The notes beneath the pieces were generated by a model, which saw only the letters and a list, made by a program, of their open reading frames with translations, was not told the DNA's origin and searched no databases. A stretch of 64,000 nucleotides of DNA from Halopelagius inordinatus. Lineage in GTDB: Archaea; Halobacteriota; Halobacteria; Halobacteriales; Haloferacaceae. Numbering within the stretch: the first letter of the stretch is position 1; each line of letters begins with the position of its first letter. The DNA is taken from the NCBI RefSeq assembly GCF_900113245.1, contig NZ_FOOQ01000006.1, forward strand, positions 106,578 through 170,577, written 5' to 3'. Positions 8,213 to 17,817 of the stretch are shown piece after piece. The translations under genes and the position numbers were made by a program.

Positions 8213-9343
8213 ATGGAAATCACGGACATCCGCACCATTCGGTTTAGCTGTACCTCTCACGTCGAGGCCGACGAGAAGGGCCACGGCCACCCGGGCCCTC
8301 CGACGGAGACGACGAAGACGATAACGCACGTCGTCGTAGAGGGCGGCCCCGACGGCTACTGCCGCGGCGGTCACCCCGAGGCAAACGAGTTCGCAAAGCG
8401 CCACCTCGTCGGAGAGAACCCGCTCTACCGCGAGGAACTGTGGCAGCGACTCTGCCGCGCCGAACGACTGAACAAGGGGCTTCTCACCGACAAGCGCGTG
8501 GCGGCCATCGACTGCGCTCTGTGGGACGTGGCGGGCAAACACGCCGACCTACCGGTCTACCAACTCGTCGGCGCGGCGCGCGACGAAGTTCCGGCCTACG
8601 GGAGTACGATGGTCGGCGACGGCGACCCGGAGGGACTCGGAACCCCGGAGGCGTACGCCGACTTCGCGGAGGAACTCGTCTCGGAGGGGTATCGGGCGGT
8701 CAAACTCCACACGTGGATGCCGCCGTTCGGCGAGAGTCCGCAACGGGACATCGAAGCCTGCCGCGCCGTCCGCGAACGCGTCGGCGACGACGTCGACCTG
8801 ATGCTCGACGCGCACCACTTCTACAGTCGGTCGGAGGCCAAGAAGATAGGCAGAGCCCTCGAAGAACTCGACTTCCGGTGGATAGAGGAACCGATGGACG
8901 AGCACTCCATGTCCTCGTACGAGTGGTTGTCGAACGAACTCGACATCGCCGTCGTCGGCCCCGAGACGGCCGAGGGGCGCATGCACACCCGCGCCGAGTG
9001 GATAAAGCGAGATATCGCCGACGTCGTCCGCGTCGGCGTCTTCGACACCGGCGGTATCACCCCCGCGCTGAAAGCTATCGGCCTCTGTGAGTCGTTCAAC
9101 GTCGAGTGCGAGATACACGGCCGCGACGCGCCGAACCTCCAACTGTTGGGGACGATGGCGTTTCCCGGCCGGTACTACGAACGGGGACTGCTCCACCCGA
9201 AACACGACTACGCGACGTACTTCCCCGAACTGAAGCGACTCCCCGACGAGATAGACGACGACGGCGTCGTCGAGATACCGCAGTCTCCCGGCCTCGGCTA
9301 CGAGTTCGACTGGGAGTTCGTCGAAGAGAACCGACTGGACTGA
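8213..9343 (+). CDS. Enolase-superfamily sugar-acid dehydratase (mandelate racemase type)
   Basis: This 376-residue enzyme has the two-domain mandelate-racemase architecture. Visible active-site motifs are KLH (AVKLHTW) on the second strand, metal ligands in LMLDAHH, EEP (RWIEEPMD) and GPET, and a general-base His in CEIHGRD. Such enzymes dehydrate aldonic or aldaric acids to 2-keto-3-deoxy acids. The KxH motif argues against the KxK galactarate type seen in the other enolase here; a rhamnonate- or galactonate-type substrate is possible. Start at 8213 fits a leaderless mRNA from the box TAATTTTATTA (8175-8185); an ATG at 8198 is the alternative. Confidence 0.85.
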   Translation: MEITDIRTIRFSCTSHVEADEKGHGHPGPPTETTKTITHVVVEGGPDGYCRGGHPEANEFAKRHLVGENPLYREELWQRLCRAERLNKGLLTDKRVAAIDCALWDVAGKHADLPVYQLVGAARDEVPAYGSTMVGDGDPEGLGTPEAYADFAEELVSEGYRAVKLHTWMPPFGESPQRDIEACRAVRERVGDDVDLMLDAHHFYSRSEAKKIGRALEELDFRWIEEPMDEHSMSSYEWLSNELDIAVVGPETAEGRMHTRAEWIKRDIADVVRVGVFDTGGITPALKAIGLCESFNVECEIHGRDAPNLQLLGTMAFPGRYYERGLLHPKHDYATYFPELKRLPDEIDDDGVVEIPQSPGLGYEFDWEFVEENRLD

Positions 9344-9403
9344 CGGGGCGACGGTTCCGCGGACGCGATTCCTTTCGAGCGCTCGAATCTTCTCCGACTC
9401 CCG

Positions 9404-9625
9404 TCAGCGGTTGTACGCGCCCCACGCCCGCAGAAAGAGGTGAGAGCCGACGCTTATCAGGACGAGCGAAATCCCCCACACGCCGAACATCCCCGCGATG
9501 ACGCCCTCCAACACGAAGCGAGCGAGTAGAATCATCAGGACGCCGGCGGCGATTGCTCCGACGAGTAGTTTGTGATCCGACAGTGCGGCCACCGGTCGCG
9601 ACGTGCGGGATGTCTCGACAGCCAT
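9404..9625 (-). CDS. Small two-helix membrane protein
   Basis: This 73-residue hypothetical has a polar N-terminus and two hydrophobic segments (about 20-42 and 47-66), ending HLFLRAWGAYNR. I do not recognise a family. It starts at an ATG and lies just downstream of the ABC importer operon on the same strand, after a 49-base gap. Confidence 0.6.
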   Translation of the reverse strand: MAVETSRTSRPVAALSDHKLLVGAIAAGVLMILLARFVLEGVIAGMFGVWGISLVLISVGSHLFLRAWGAYNR

Positions 9626-9674
9626 GTTGGTACGTTTGTTAGACAGCCACTCACAAATAGATGTTGTTCCGATC

Positions 9675-10751
9675 CTACCCGAGTTCGCCCTCGTCGTCGA
9701 CGATGCTCGGACTGTCCCAGTACTCGTGGGACTCGTCCGCGCGGTAACACCGCGCGCCGTGACCGCCGTCCGTGGTGATGAGGTTCGGGTCCTGCGTGCG
9801 ACAGACCTCTCGCGCCTCCGGGCACCGCGGATGGAAGTGACATCCGGACGGTCGGTTGACGGGGTCGGGGATGTCTATCTCGCGGACCGGTAGCGTCTCG
9901 TCGCCGTCGTCGCCGTACAGGTTCGGCGTCGCCCACTTCAGCGCCTTGGTGTAGGGGTGCTGGGGGTTCTCTATCACCTGCTCTATCGGCCCGACTTCGA
10001 CTATCTTCCCGAGGTACATCACGGCGATTCGCCCGCCCGATTTCTCGGCGATGTACCGCGCGTTCGAGAGGTCGTGACTGATGAACAGATACGAGGTGCC
10101 GAAAAGATCCTGCAGTTCGAGCATCAGGTCCATCATCTCCACGCGCAGGGAGACGTCGAGGGCGCTTATCGCCTCGTCCGCGAGAATCAGGTCCGGGTTC
10201 AAAAGCAGCGACCGGACGAGAACGACTCGCTGTTGTTCGCCGCCGCTCAGTTGGTGCGGGAAGCGGTTGACGAAGTCCTCCGCGGGCGAGAGACCGACTT
10301 TCTCCAAGAGCGCGAAGATGCGTTCCTTGCGGCGTTCGCGGCCCAAATCGGGGTTCCACTTCTTCATCGGGAGCATCAGGGTGGTCAACAGCCGCTGATT
10401 CGGGTTCAACGCGCTTCCGGGGTCTTGGTGGATCATCTGGAGCGACCGCCTGATATCGGAGAACGGTATCTCCGGGTTGCGCTCGCTTTTGGCCTCCCAG
10501 ATGTCCTGTCCGCGGTATTTGATCGACCCGGAGGTGGGTTTCTGTGCGCCGATTATCGTCTTCCCGAGCGTCGACTTCCCGCATCCGCTCTCGCCGATGA
10601 GGGTGACGACGTCGTTCTCGCCGATGTCGAGCGAGATACCGTCGACAGCGCGGACCGTCTCGTCCTCCGAGAAGAGGTCGAAGAGTCCGCCGCTATCGGA
10701 GAAGTGGACGGAGACGTCGTCGACGGAGATGACGGGCGAGTCAGAACTCAT
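9675..10751 (-). CDS. Dpp/Opp-type ABC transporter ATP-binding protein (second)
   Basis: A 358-residue ATPase of the peptide/opine/oligosaccharide importer class. Walker A GESGCGKST is at 53-61; the LSGGEQQR signature and the Walker B stretch (DLILADEAISALD) follow. The C-terminal oligopeptide-transporter domain has its Cys pattern (GCHFHPRCPEAREVCR). The ATG at 10751 overlaps the stop of the preceding ATPase gene by four bases (ATGA), so the two are translationally coupled. It would energise uptake with the other four subunits upstream. Confidence 0.95.
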   Translation of the reverse strand: MSSDSPVISVDDVSVHFSDSGGLFDLFSEDETVRAVDGISLDIGENDVVTLIGESGCGKSTLGKTIIGAQKPTSGSIKYRGQDIWEAKSERNPEIPFSDIRRSLQMIHQDPGSALNPNQRLLTTLMLPMKKWNPDLGRERRKERIFALLEKVGLSPAEDFVNRFPHQLSGGEQQRVVLVRSLLLNPDLILADEAISALDVSLRVEMMDLMLELQDLFGTSYLFISHDLSNARYIAEKSGGRIAVMYLGKIVEVGPIEQVIENPQHPYTKALKWATPNLYGDDGDETLPVREIDIPDPVNRPSGCHFHPRCPEAREVCRTQDPNLITTDGGHGARCYRADESHEYWDSPSIVDDEGELG

Positions 10752-11821
10752 TGCCCGCCCTCCCCGTCGCTGCGAAGCGGCATCTCCTCGTCGACGTCGT
10801 CGTGATAGAAGCACGCGGTTTCGTGAGTCGGCGACCGAGTCGCCATCGGCGGCTCCTCTCGCTTGCAGGATTCGTCGGCCATGGGACAGCGCGGATGGTA
10901 CGAACAGCCCGGAATTCTGATGACCGGGTCCGGCTTGTTCCCCTCGACGGACCGCATCTCGTCTACGGGGACGTTCAGGTCCGGCGTCGCCTGCAGGAGC
11001 ATCCGCGTGTACGGATGCGCCGCGTCGTACAGTATCTCCTCCGTCTCGCCGATTTCCACGACGTCGAAGGCGTACATCACCACGAGTCGGTTCGCGAGTT
11101 TGGTCAAGAGCGGCAGGTCGTGCGTGATGAAGATGATCGTGAGGTCGTACTCCTCTTTGAGGTCGCGGAGCAGAGAGACGATAGACCGCTGCATCAGTAA
11201 GTCGAGCGCCGCCGTCGGTTCGTCCATCACCAACACCTCCGGTTCGAGAACGAGCGACAGAGCGATGAGCGCTCTCTGTTTCATTCCGCCGGAGAGTTCG
11301 TACGGGTACGAACCGAGGACGCGGTCCGGGTCGAGATAGAGGTCTTCGAGAATCCCCCGCGCTCGCTCCATTCCGGCGTCGATGTCGCGGTTGTGGTCTT
11401 CGAGCGTCTCCTCGAAGTGGCCCCGAACCCGCTTGACCGGGTTGAACGAACTCATCGCGCCCTGAAATACCATCGCGACCTCCTCCCAGCGGAACTTCTT
11501 GAGCTCTTTCTCGGAGAGGTCCAGAACCGATATCGGCTCTCGGTCGTCGGGCGGGTAGTACGTCACCTCACCGCTCGTCTGGCCGGGTTCGACGACGGCG
11601 TTGAGCAGCGTCGAGGACAGCATCGACTTGCCGCTTCCGCTCTCGCCGACGATTCCGAGCGTCTCGTTGCGGTAGATGTCCAAATCGACGTCGCGGACTA
11701 CCTTCGACTCGCCTCGGTTGGTCCCGAAGGTGACTTCGAGATTCCGCATCTCGAACACCACGTCCGATTCGTCCCGCGTGTCGTCGTCCATCCGTGCTTC
11801 CGTATCGAGTGTCGAGTTCAT
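10748..11821 (-). CDS. Dpp/Opp-type ABC transporter ATP-binding protein (first)
   Basis: A 357-residue ATPase paired with the one that follows it. It has Walker A GESGSGKSM, signature YELSGGMKQRALIAL, Walker B (EVLVMDEPTAALD) and the C-terminal Cys-containing domain (GCSYHPRCPMADESCKR). It is the fourth gene of the importer operon, 16 bases after the second permease gene. The ATG at 11821 is used; a second ATG ten codons in is possible. Confidence 0.95.
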   Translation of the reverse strand: MNSTLDTEARMDDDTRDESDVVFEMRNLEVTFGTNRGESKVVRDVDLDIYRNETLGIVGESGSGKSMLSSTLLNAVVEPGQTSGEVTYYPPDDREPISVLDLSEKELKKFRWEEVAMVFQGAMSSFNPVKRVRGHFEETLEDHNRDIDAGMERARGILEDLYLDPDRVLGSYPYELSGGMKQRALIALSLVLEPEVLVMDEPTAALDLLMQRSIVSLLRDLKEEYDLTIIFITHDLPLLTKLANRLVVMYAFDVVEIGETEEILYDAAHPYTRMLLQATPDLNVPVDEMRSVEGNKPDPVIRIPGCSYHPRCPMADESCKREEPPMATRSPTHETACFYHDDVDEEMPLRSDGEGGQ

Positions 11822-11837
11822 AGTGTTTCCTTCTCCG

Positions 11838-12845
11838 TCAGTCGCTTTGGCTGGCGCGCGATGCGTCCTTTTTCGTCGTGTTCGCGTGCCGGGCGCGGAG
11901 GCGGACGTTGAACAGGCTGTCGAGTCCCTGCGAGAGGAGGACGAGGCTGAACGAAAGCAGGAAGATGCAGAGCATCGGGAACACCATCCAGTGTATCATA
12001 TCGGGCCTCGTCAGCGCGTTGCCCTCGTACGCCAGGTTCATCATCACGCCCCAGTTGAACGTCGTGAAGGGCAGGATGCCGAGGAAGTACAGACCGACCG
12101 ACTCGAAGATGATGCGCCGCGACGTGAGCGCGCCGTTTATCATCACGTACGGCATGAGTTGCGAGAGGATGTCGCGGCGGAGAATCGACGAGAGCGGAAT
12201 CCCCATGATCTCCGACGCCTCGACGTAGGACTCCTCGCGGATACTGAGAACCTGCGACCGGACCGTCCGAGCGAGTCCGGGCCAGTTGTCGATGCCGAGG
12301 AAGATACCGACGAGGTAGGGGTTCTCAGGTTGGAAAATCGCCGTGATGACGATGATGAGCGGCAGTCCGGGAATCGTGATGACGACGTCGGTGAGCGTCA
12401 TCAGTACCGTGTCGATGCGGTCGCCGTGCTTGAATCCGGAGACGACGCCGACGATCGCCGCGAACCCGACGCTGACGACGGCACCGGCGAATATCATCTT
12501 GAAGATGCCGGGCGTCGCGTGGATGAGTTGGGAGTGAATCGGCTGGCCGAACACGTCCGTCCCGAGGGGGTACGCCAGTTCCTCGAACGGTCCCGCGAGG
12601 ACGGGCGCGTCGCCGCTCGTCGGTTTGTCCACGAGGACGACGCCGACGGTTCCCATGAGGACGAACAGACCGAGGATGGCACCGCCGAGGAGGGCGCGCC
12701 AGTCGTCGGCGGCCACGCGGGCGGGCGCCAACACGTTCAGGTCTATCGCTCGTCTGAGGCGGACGCGCCGGGACTCGGGTTCGGGTTCGATGCTCTCGTC
12801 GTAGATGCTCTGTAGGTCGAAGGTGTCAGTCTCGGGGTTACTCAT
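11838..12845 (-). CDS. Dpp/Opp-type ABC transporter permease (DppC-like)
   Basis: The 335-residue inner-membrane permease has a cytoplasmic N-terminus of ~50 residues, about six membrane helices and the EAA-type loop (SYVEASEIMGIPLSSILRRD) that docks the ATPase. It starts at an ATG that overlaps the stop of the preceding permease gene by four bases. Together with it, it forms the channel for the imported solute, presumably an oligosaccharide given the neighbouring glycosidases (inference). Confidence 0.95.
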   Translation of the reverse strand: MSNPETDTFDLQSIYDESIEPEPESRRVRLRRAIDLNVLAPARVAADDWRALLGGAILGLFVLMGTVGVVLVDKPTSGDAPVLAGPFEELAYPLGTDVFGQPIHSQLIHATPGIFKMIFAGAVVSVGFAAIVGVVSGFKHGDRIDTVLMTLTDVVITIPGLPLIIVITAIFQPENPYLVGIFLGIDNWPGLARTVRSQVLSIREESYVEASEIMGIPLSSILRRDILSQLMPYVMINGALTSRRIIFESVGLYFLGILPFTTFNWGVMMNLAYEGNALTRPDMIHWMVFPMLCIFLLSFSLVLLSQGLDSLFNVRLRARHANTTKKDASRASQSD

Positions 12846-13849
12846 GACTCGTCCACCGAAATCCGCGGGTCTATGAGGCTGTACGTGAGGTCGGCGACGA
12901 AGATGGCCGTGAGCGAGATGGCCGTGAAGACGATGAGCGTCCCCATCAGGAGCGGGTAGTCTTGCGTCTTCACCGCCTCGAACATCAAGAGTCCCATGCC
13001 GGGGTACGCGAACACCTCTTCGACGATGACGGCGCTACTGAACACGCCCGCGATACCGATCATGAACTGCGTGTACATCGGCAGTATCGCGTTGTGTCCG
13101 AGGTACTGCGTCGCGATTCGCGTGTCGCGAAGCCCGCGGAGTTGTGCGACGCGGACGTAGTCTTCGCCGAGGATGCGTATCGCGTTCCCGCGCATCGAGA
13201 GGGCGGCGGACGTCGCGAGGACGCCCATAGAGAGCGCCGGAAGCGCGGCGTGCTTGACGATACTTATCATGAACTCCGGATTGTACCCGACGGGGATGCC
13301 CGACCCGAGTCGGCCTCCGACGGGGAAGTACGACTGCTTGATGGCGAGAAAGTAGATGAGAACGACGCCCACGATGTAGTACGGGACGGAGTTGAGGGCG
13401 ATGACCACGGAGGAGACGCCGGAGTCGAACCGCGACTTCTCCTTGTACGCCGTCAGGACGCCGAGGATGATACTGAGCGAGTACCCGAGGGCGAACGCGT
13501 ACAGACTGATGAACATAGACCACGGCAGACGCTGGAGGATGAGCGTCGTGACCGCTTCGTTCTTGAAGAAGGACCGCCCGAGGTCCTGGTACAGTACCAC
13601 GTCTCTGAGGTAGTTCAGGTACTGCACGTAGACCGGTTGGTCCGGGTTCACGTTGGTGTACAACTGGATCAGCGTGTTCAGGCGGTCGATGTCGATGCTC
13701 GTCGATCCGCTCTGTGAGAGGATGACGCTCCGCATCGCCTCTACGGGGCCGCCCGGCATCGCCTGATACAGTACGAACGATACCGTGATGGTGACGAAGA
13801 ACGTCAACAGCGCTTGCCCGAATCGTTTCAACAGGTATCGTGGAGTCAT
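12842..13849 (-). CDS. Dpp/Opp-type ABC transporter permease (DppB-like)
   Basis: A 335-residue permease with the DppB start (YLLKRFGQALLTFFVTITV), a large external loop after helix 1, and the EAA loop DYVRVAQLRGLRDTRI. It is the second gene of the five-gene importer operon, 68 bases downstream of the solute-binding gene and overlapping the next permease by four bases. Confidence 0.95.
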   Translation of the reverse strand: MTPRYLLKRFGQALLTFFVTITVSFVLYQAMPGGPVEAMRSVILSQSGSTSIDIDRLNTLIQLYTNVNPDQPVYVQYLNYLRDVVLYQDLGRSFFKNEAVTTLILQRLPWSMFISLYAFALGYSLSIILGVLTAYKEKSRFDSGVSSVVIALNSVPYYIVGVVLIYFLAIKQSYFPVGGRLGSGIPVGYNPEFMISIVKHAALPALSMGVLATSAALSMRGNAIRILGEDYVRVAQLRGLRDTRIATQYLGHNAILPMYTQFMIGIAGVFSSAVIVEEVFAYPGMGLLMFEAVKTQDYPLLMGTLIVFTAISLTAIFVADLTYSLIDPRISVDES

Positions 13850-13917
13850 GAGTTAACTTGTCCCGTACAGTGTCATAAACGTTTAGTTGTGATCTGTGGT
13901 CGGTCGTTCTCGACGGC

Positions 13918-15759
13918 TCACTTCGAGCTGATCCACCCCTTCTTGAAGGAGAACTGACCGGGCCGGTTCGTGTTGAGTTCCTGGTCGCCCTCGGCCGGCA
14001 TCGAGAAGTCACCGACGTCGCCCCAGTATCCGGAGTCCTCCTCGACGAACACGAGGTCCGGAAGCGCGTAGTTGAACCACCGCACGAGCGTTCGCGTCCG
14101 CTCTTTGACCTGCTCTTCGGACTCCGAAGAGGGCAGTTCGTTCATCAGCGTCGCAGGCTGAATCTCCTGTCCGCTGCCTTGGACCTCTTTTGCGCCGACT
14201 TCGCTCGGGATGGTCGTCGTGAACGGCTTGCCGGTCGGACCGGTGTCTCCGCTGGACGGGTCGCCGACTTCGACGCCGTAGAAGTTGTTCGAGTAGTACG
14301 CCGTCGGGTGCCACAGAGCCTTCGCGACGTGCCAGATCCAGAAGATGTCCGCCTCGTAGGTCTGGAGACGCTGGTAGTAGTCCGATGAACTGACGGTGCT
14401 TATCTCCGTCTGGATGCCGAAGGCGTTCAACTGGTCGTTGAACACCTTCGTCGCCTGCACCTGCGTGTTGTTGTTCTGCGTGAGGACGGTGAGCGTGAAC
14501 TTCTCGCCGTCGGGGTCCACCCACGTCCCGTTCTCCTTCGTGTACCCGGCCTGTTCCATCAGTCCGGCCGCACCCTCCTCGTCTTTCGATGTGGGGTAGT
14601 CGATGAGACTGTCGACGAAATCCGAGCCGAGGTATTTCTCGTGGATGGTCGACCGAAGCGCGGTCTGTTTCTCGGGCGGACTGCCGACGGTTCCGGCCTG
14701 TCGCATCGCGGCGACCATCGATTCGAGGTCCACCGCGTGGGCGATGGCCCGACGGACGGGGAGTCTCGCGAGATGCTCGTTCTTGAAGTTGAACGTGAAT
14801 TTCTGTGTTCGGAACCAGTTGAGGCGGTAGACGTTCTGGAGGTTATCGGGGTAGGAACTCCGCTGGGACTCGGACATGAGGACGTCGGGGTTCATGTCGA
14901 GTTTGTTGTTCACCGCGAGCGAATCCACGTCGGCGGTCGTCTCGGGGACGATTCTCGCCTTCGGGACGTCGGTTCGGTCCGCGTACGGGTGGTCCTCGAA
15001 CTTCTCCAGCGTCGTCTCCGAGGAGTTGAACCCGGTGACTTCGTAGAGGCCGTTCCCGAGGCCGTCGTCTATCAACTGCTGGGTCGTTATCTTCATGTTC
15101 AGCAGTTCCTCGGTCACAGACTCCCGGTCGCTCTGGCTCGACGCGTCTTGGAGTTTCGTGAGGTACTCCCGGTAGACGGACCGAGGGGTGTTGACGAACG
15201 TCTCCGCGACGTCGGCCTTCATCAGGTTCGGCGCGACGGCGGTCTTGAACGTTCGCTCGATGGTGTAGTCGTCGACCAGCGTGTTGCTCTCGATGTTGGA
15301 CTCTTCGGGTTGCTGGAGTCGGTCGATTTCGAGGCCGACGTAGTAGTCTTCGGCCGTCACGTCGTCGCCGTTCCACCACTTGAAGTTCTCCGGGAACGTC
15401 AGCGTCAGCGTCTTCCCGTCGACGGTGAGTTCCTCGAGGAGGTCCGGCCGCACCGTCCCGTCGGCGTACCCTCTCGCGACTTGCTCGAACAGTTGATCCT
15501 GTAGCGTGTGAGCGTAGTTCCCGAGACTGTACCGGTTGAACTGGACCTCCGTCGCAGGCCGCCCTGCGGGGTAGTCGAGCGTATCGTCGGCTAGCCCGCT
15601 TCCGCCCCCGTCGGTACCGGTGCTGCCCGCCCCGTTTTCGTTGCCCGTCGCCGTGGTTTCGGAATCACTGAAACAACCCGCCAACCCGGCGCTGCCCGCC
15701 ACGGCGCCGTACTTGACAAAGTCTCGCCTGCTCCAACGGTTTGAACTCTCTTTCGCCAT
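13918..15759 (-). CDS. ABC transporter solute-binding lipoprotein (SBP family 5)
   Basis: A 613-residue extracytoplasmic binding protein. Its N-terminus has a Tat motif (SRRDFVK, residues 10-16) and a lipobox ending at C29 (GLAGC), so it should be exported folded and lipid-anchored. A Ser/Thr/Gly-rich linker follows, then the family 5 binding fold. Such proteins bind peptides or, in many haloarchaeal and thermophile loci, oligosaccharides. It leads the importer operon. A TATA-like ATATTTATAG lies at about 15789-15798 (minus strand). It sits between GH28/sulfatase and GH105/uronate genes, which favours an oligouronide ligand (inference). Confidence 0.93.
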   Translation of the reverse strand: MAKESSNRWSRRDFVKYGAVAGSAGLAGCFSDSETTATGNENGAGSTGTDGGGSGLADDTLDYPAGRPATEVQFNRYSLGNYAHTLQDQLFEQVARGYADGTVRPDLLEELTVDGKTLTLTFPENFKWWNGDDVTAEDYYVGLEIDRLQQPEESNIESNTLVDDYTIERTFKTAVAPNLMKADVAETFVNTPRSVYREYLTKLQDASSQSDRESVTEELLNMKITTQQLIDDGLGNGLYEVTGFNSSETTLEKFEDHPYADRTDVPKARIVPETTADVDSLAVNNKLDMNPDVLMSESQRSSYPDNLQNVYRLNWFRTQKFTFNFKNEHLARLPVRRAIAHAVDLESMVAAMRQAGTVGSPPEKQTALRSTIHEKYLGSDFVDSLIDYPTSKDEEGAAGLMEQAGYTKENGTWVDPDGEKFTLTVLTQNNNTQVQATKVFNDQLNAFGIQTEISTVSSSDYYQRLQTYEADIFWIWHVAKALWHPTAYYSNNFYGVEVGDPSSGDTGPTGKPFTTTIPSEVGAKEVQGSGQEIQPATLMNELPSSESEEQVKERTRTLVRWFNYALPDLVFVEEDSGYWGDVGDFSMPAEGDQELNTNRPGQFSFKKGWISSK

Positions 15760-15857
15760 GCGTCATCATTTATCATACCATTCACTCTATAAATATGTGT
15801 CGATACCTGTCTATTTCGAGTCACGAATCCGGTCGGCGGACGCGGAACGGCGGCGAC

Positions 15858-16076
15858 TCACCCGCGGCGCGTCGTCCACAGCAGAACGACCATGCCGACG
15901 AACAGAACGGCGAACGTCGCGAGTTGGACCAACGCGAGGACGTGCGTGCTCGTTCCGGGTTCGATGGCCGTCAGCGACACCAAGAGAAGCAGGATGGACA
16001 CCGCCGAGATGACGAGCACGAGTTTCATCTTCGTCGTGTAGTCCCGGAGGACGTCGGCGAGGCGCGTCTCGGACAT
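15858..16076 (-). CDS. Small two-helix membrane protein
   Basis: A 72-residue hypothetical with two hydrophobic helices (about 18-37 and 46-66) joined by a short polar turn and ending in TTRRG. Family not recognised. It starts at an ATG, upstream of the importer operon on the same strand but ~100 bases before the binding-protein gene with its own promoter in between. Confidence 0.6.
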   Translation of the reverse strand: MSETRLADVLRDYTTKMKLVLVISAVSILLLLVSLTAIEPGTSTHVLALVQLATFAVLFVGMVVLLWTTRRG

Positions 16077-16175
16077 AGCGGGTAGTCACGCCGGGCGTAT
16101 TTGATTGTGTTGTCCCGCGAGGGGCGCGCCGTCTCCGTCGATAGAGTTAGATAACGAGAGTCACATGCCTACCGT

Positions 16176-16634
16176 ATGGACCGAGGATTAGTCCTCTTAG
16201 ACGACACGGAGACGCACAGAGAACTCCTGCAGGAAGCCAAAGAACACGCCATCGGGGCCGACGCCGACCTCGTCCTGTTGGTGACGCTCACCGAGGACGA
16301 GTACGAGGAGACCCAAGAGATGTTAGACGCCATCGGGAGCGTCGAGAACACGTCGTACACCGACGACCAAGTCCTCACCGCGGCGACGAACATCGCAGAG
16401 GAGTTGGCGCGCGACGTTCTCGCGGACGACGCCGTCTCGTACGAAGTCGCTCCGCGCATCGCCGACGAGGACGAACGGGCCGAGGCGGTCATCGACACCG
16501 CAGCAGAGACCGAGAGCGACCACGTGTTCGTCCTCGGACGGAAGCGGTCGCCGACCGGGAAAGCGCTGTTCGGTGACCTCGCACAGTACGTCGTCCTCAA
16601 CTTCGACGGGTTCGTCACGCTTCACGCCGAGTGA
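16176..16634 (+). CDS. UspA-type universal stress protein
   Basis: This 152-residue single-domain UspA protein has the ATP-binding-type C-terminal loop (LGRKRSPTGKALFGD). Cytoplasmic; these proteins modulate stress or transport partners. The ATG at 16176 follows AT-rich sequence (GAGTTAGATAACG) that may hold its promoter. It is not obviously part of the sugar operons on either side. Confidence 0.9.
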   Translation: MDRGLVLLDDTETHRELLQEAKEHAIGADADLVLLVTLTEDEYEETQEMLDAIGSVENTSYTDDQVLTAATNIAEELARDVLADDAVSYEVAPRIADEDERAEAVIDTAAETESDHVFVLGRKRSPTGKALFGDLAQYVVLNFDGFVTLHAE

Positions 16635-16717
16635 GGCGGTCACGCCGCGATTTCTGCGGCGCTCCCGGGCAGTCCGGGGCTTTATTATCTCTCTCGGTGA
16701 GTGTCGGGTGATACGCG

Positions 16718-17788
16718 ATGCACGAGACAGACCTATCCGACGCGGCCACTCGGGCGGCGGAGTACCTGCAGTCCTCGGACCTCGACGGGAAGTCGTGGAT
16801 AACCGGCGTAGCCATCAACGGACTCGTCTCGACGGGCGAGTCGGAGTTCGTCGATACCGCCCGCGGACTCGTGGACACGGCCGTCGCCACGCAGGCGGAC
16901 GCCGGCCAACTCGGCTACGGGCCGAGCTACCCCATCGAGATATTCAGCCACGGGCGCGAGTACGACACCAGTTGGGAACTGACAGTCAACAAATGTCTCA
17001 ACACGAACAACACGACGGCCATCGGTCACGGCGTCCTCGACTTCTACGGCCGCACCGGCGAGGACCGCTATCTGGAGGCCGCCCGGCGGGCAAAAGAGAG
17101 TCTCCTCTCTTTCGAACGAACCGACGACGGCGGCATCCCGCACCACGACCCCGAACAGGCCGGGATGAAGTCGCTCTGGATAGACTCGGTCTACATGATG
17201 TGCCCGTTTCTCGCGCGACTCGGCGTCCTCGACGGCGACGAGGAGGCGTTCGACGAGGCGGCGACGCAACTGCTCGTCCACGCGAAGCACCTTCAGGACC
17301 CTCACACGGACCTGTTCCGGCACATCTGGGTCGAGTCGCCGAACCACTACCCGCAGGGGACGTTCTGGGCGCGCGGTAACGGGTGGGCCGCCACCTCCCT
17401 CGTCGAAGTGCTCGAACGACTTCCCGAGGACCATCCCGACCGAGACGCTCTCCTCGACGTTCTCGAAACGTTGAGCGAGGCGCTTCTCGACCGGCAGGAC
17501 GGGAGCGGTTTCTGGCACAACCTCGTCGACGACCCGAACACGCCGCTGGAAACGTCGGGCACGACCATGTTCGCCTACGCGTTCACCAAAGCCGTAGACC
17601 TCGGCCTCTTGGAGGGCCACGAGTACCGCGAGGCCGCGGAACGGGCGATGGAGGCGTCGGTTCGCGTCGTCTCCGACGACGGGGCGGTGCGACGCGTCGC
17701 GGGGCCGCCGGGCGGCCCGGAAGCGCCCCTCACGGACACGCCGTACGGACAGGGGTGGTTCCTGATGGCCGCCCACGAGTTCCTGTAG
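16718..17788 (+). CDS. GH105/GH88-type unsaturated glucuronyl/rhamnogalacturonyl hydrolase
   Basis: The 356-residue (alpha/alpha)6-barrel enzyme belongs to GH88/GH105, which hydrate the double bond left by pectin or rhamnogalacturonan lyases and release the unsaturated uronate. The expected catalytic Asp is D156 in LWIDSVYMM; the conserved RGNGW segment follows. No signal peptide, so it acts on imported disaccharides. TTTATTATCT (16681-16690) is a TATA-like box 28 bases before the ATG, indicating a leaderless mRNA. Its presence implies a lyase acting upstream, possibly the neighbouring secreted beta-helix protein. Confidence 0.9.
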   Translation: MHETDLSDAATRAAEYLQSSDLDGKSWITGVAINGLVSTGESEFVDTARGLVDTAVATQADAGQLGYGPSYPIEIFSHGREYDTSWELTVNKCLNTNNTTAIGHGVLDFYGRTGEDRYLEAARRAKESLLSFERTDDGGIPHHDPEQAGMKSLWIDSVYMMCPFLARLGVLDGDEEAFDEAATQLLVHAKHLQDPHTDLFRHIWVESPNHYPQGTFWARGNGWAATSLVEVLERLPEDHPDRDALLDVLETLSEALLDRQDGSGFWHNLVDDPNTPLETSGTTMFAYAFTKAVDLGLLEGHEYREAAERAMEASVRVVSDDGAVRRVAGPPGGPEAPLTDTPYGQGWFLMAAHEFL

Positions 17789-17817
17789 AGCCGATCGTCC
17801 GAGGTCGTTTTCCCGAC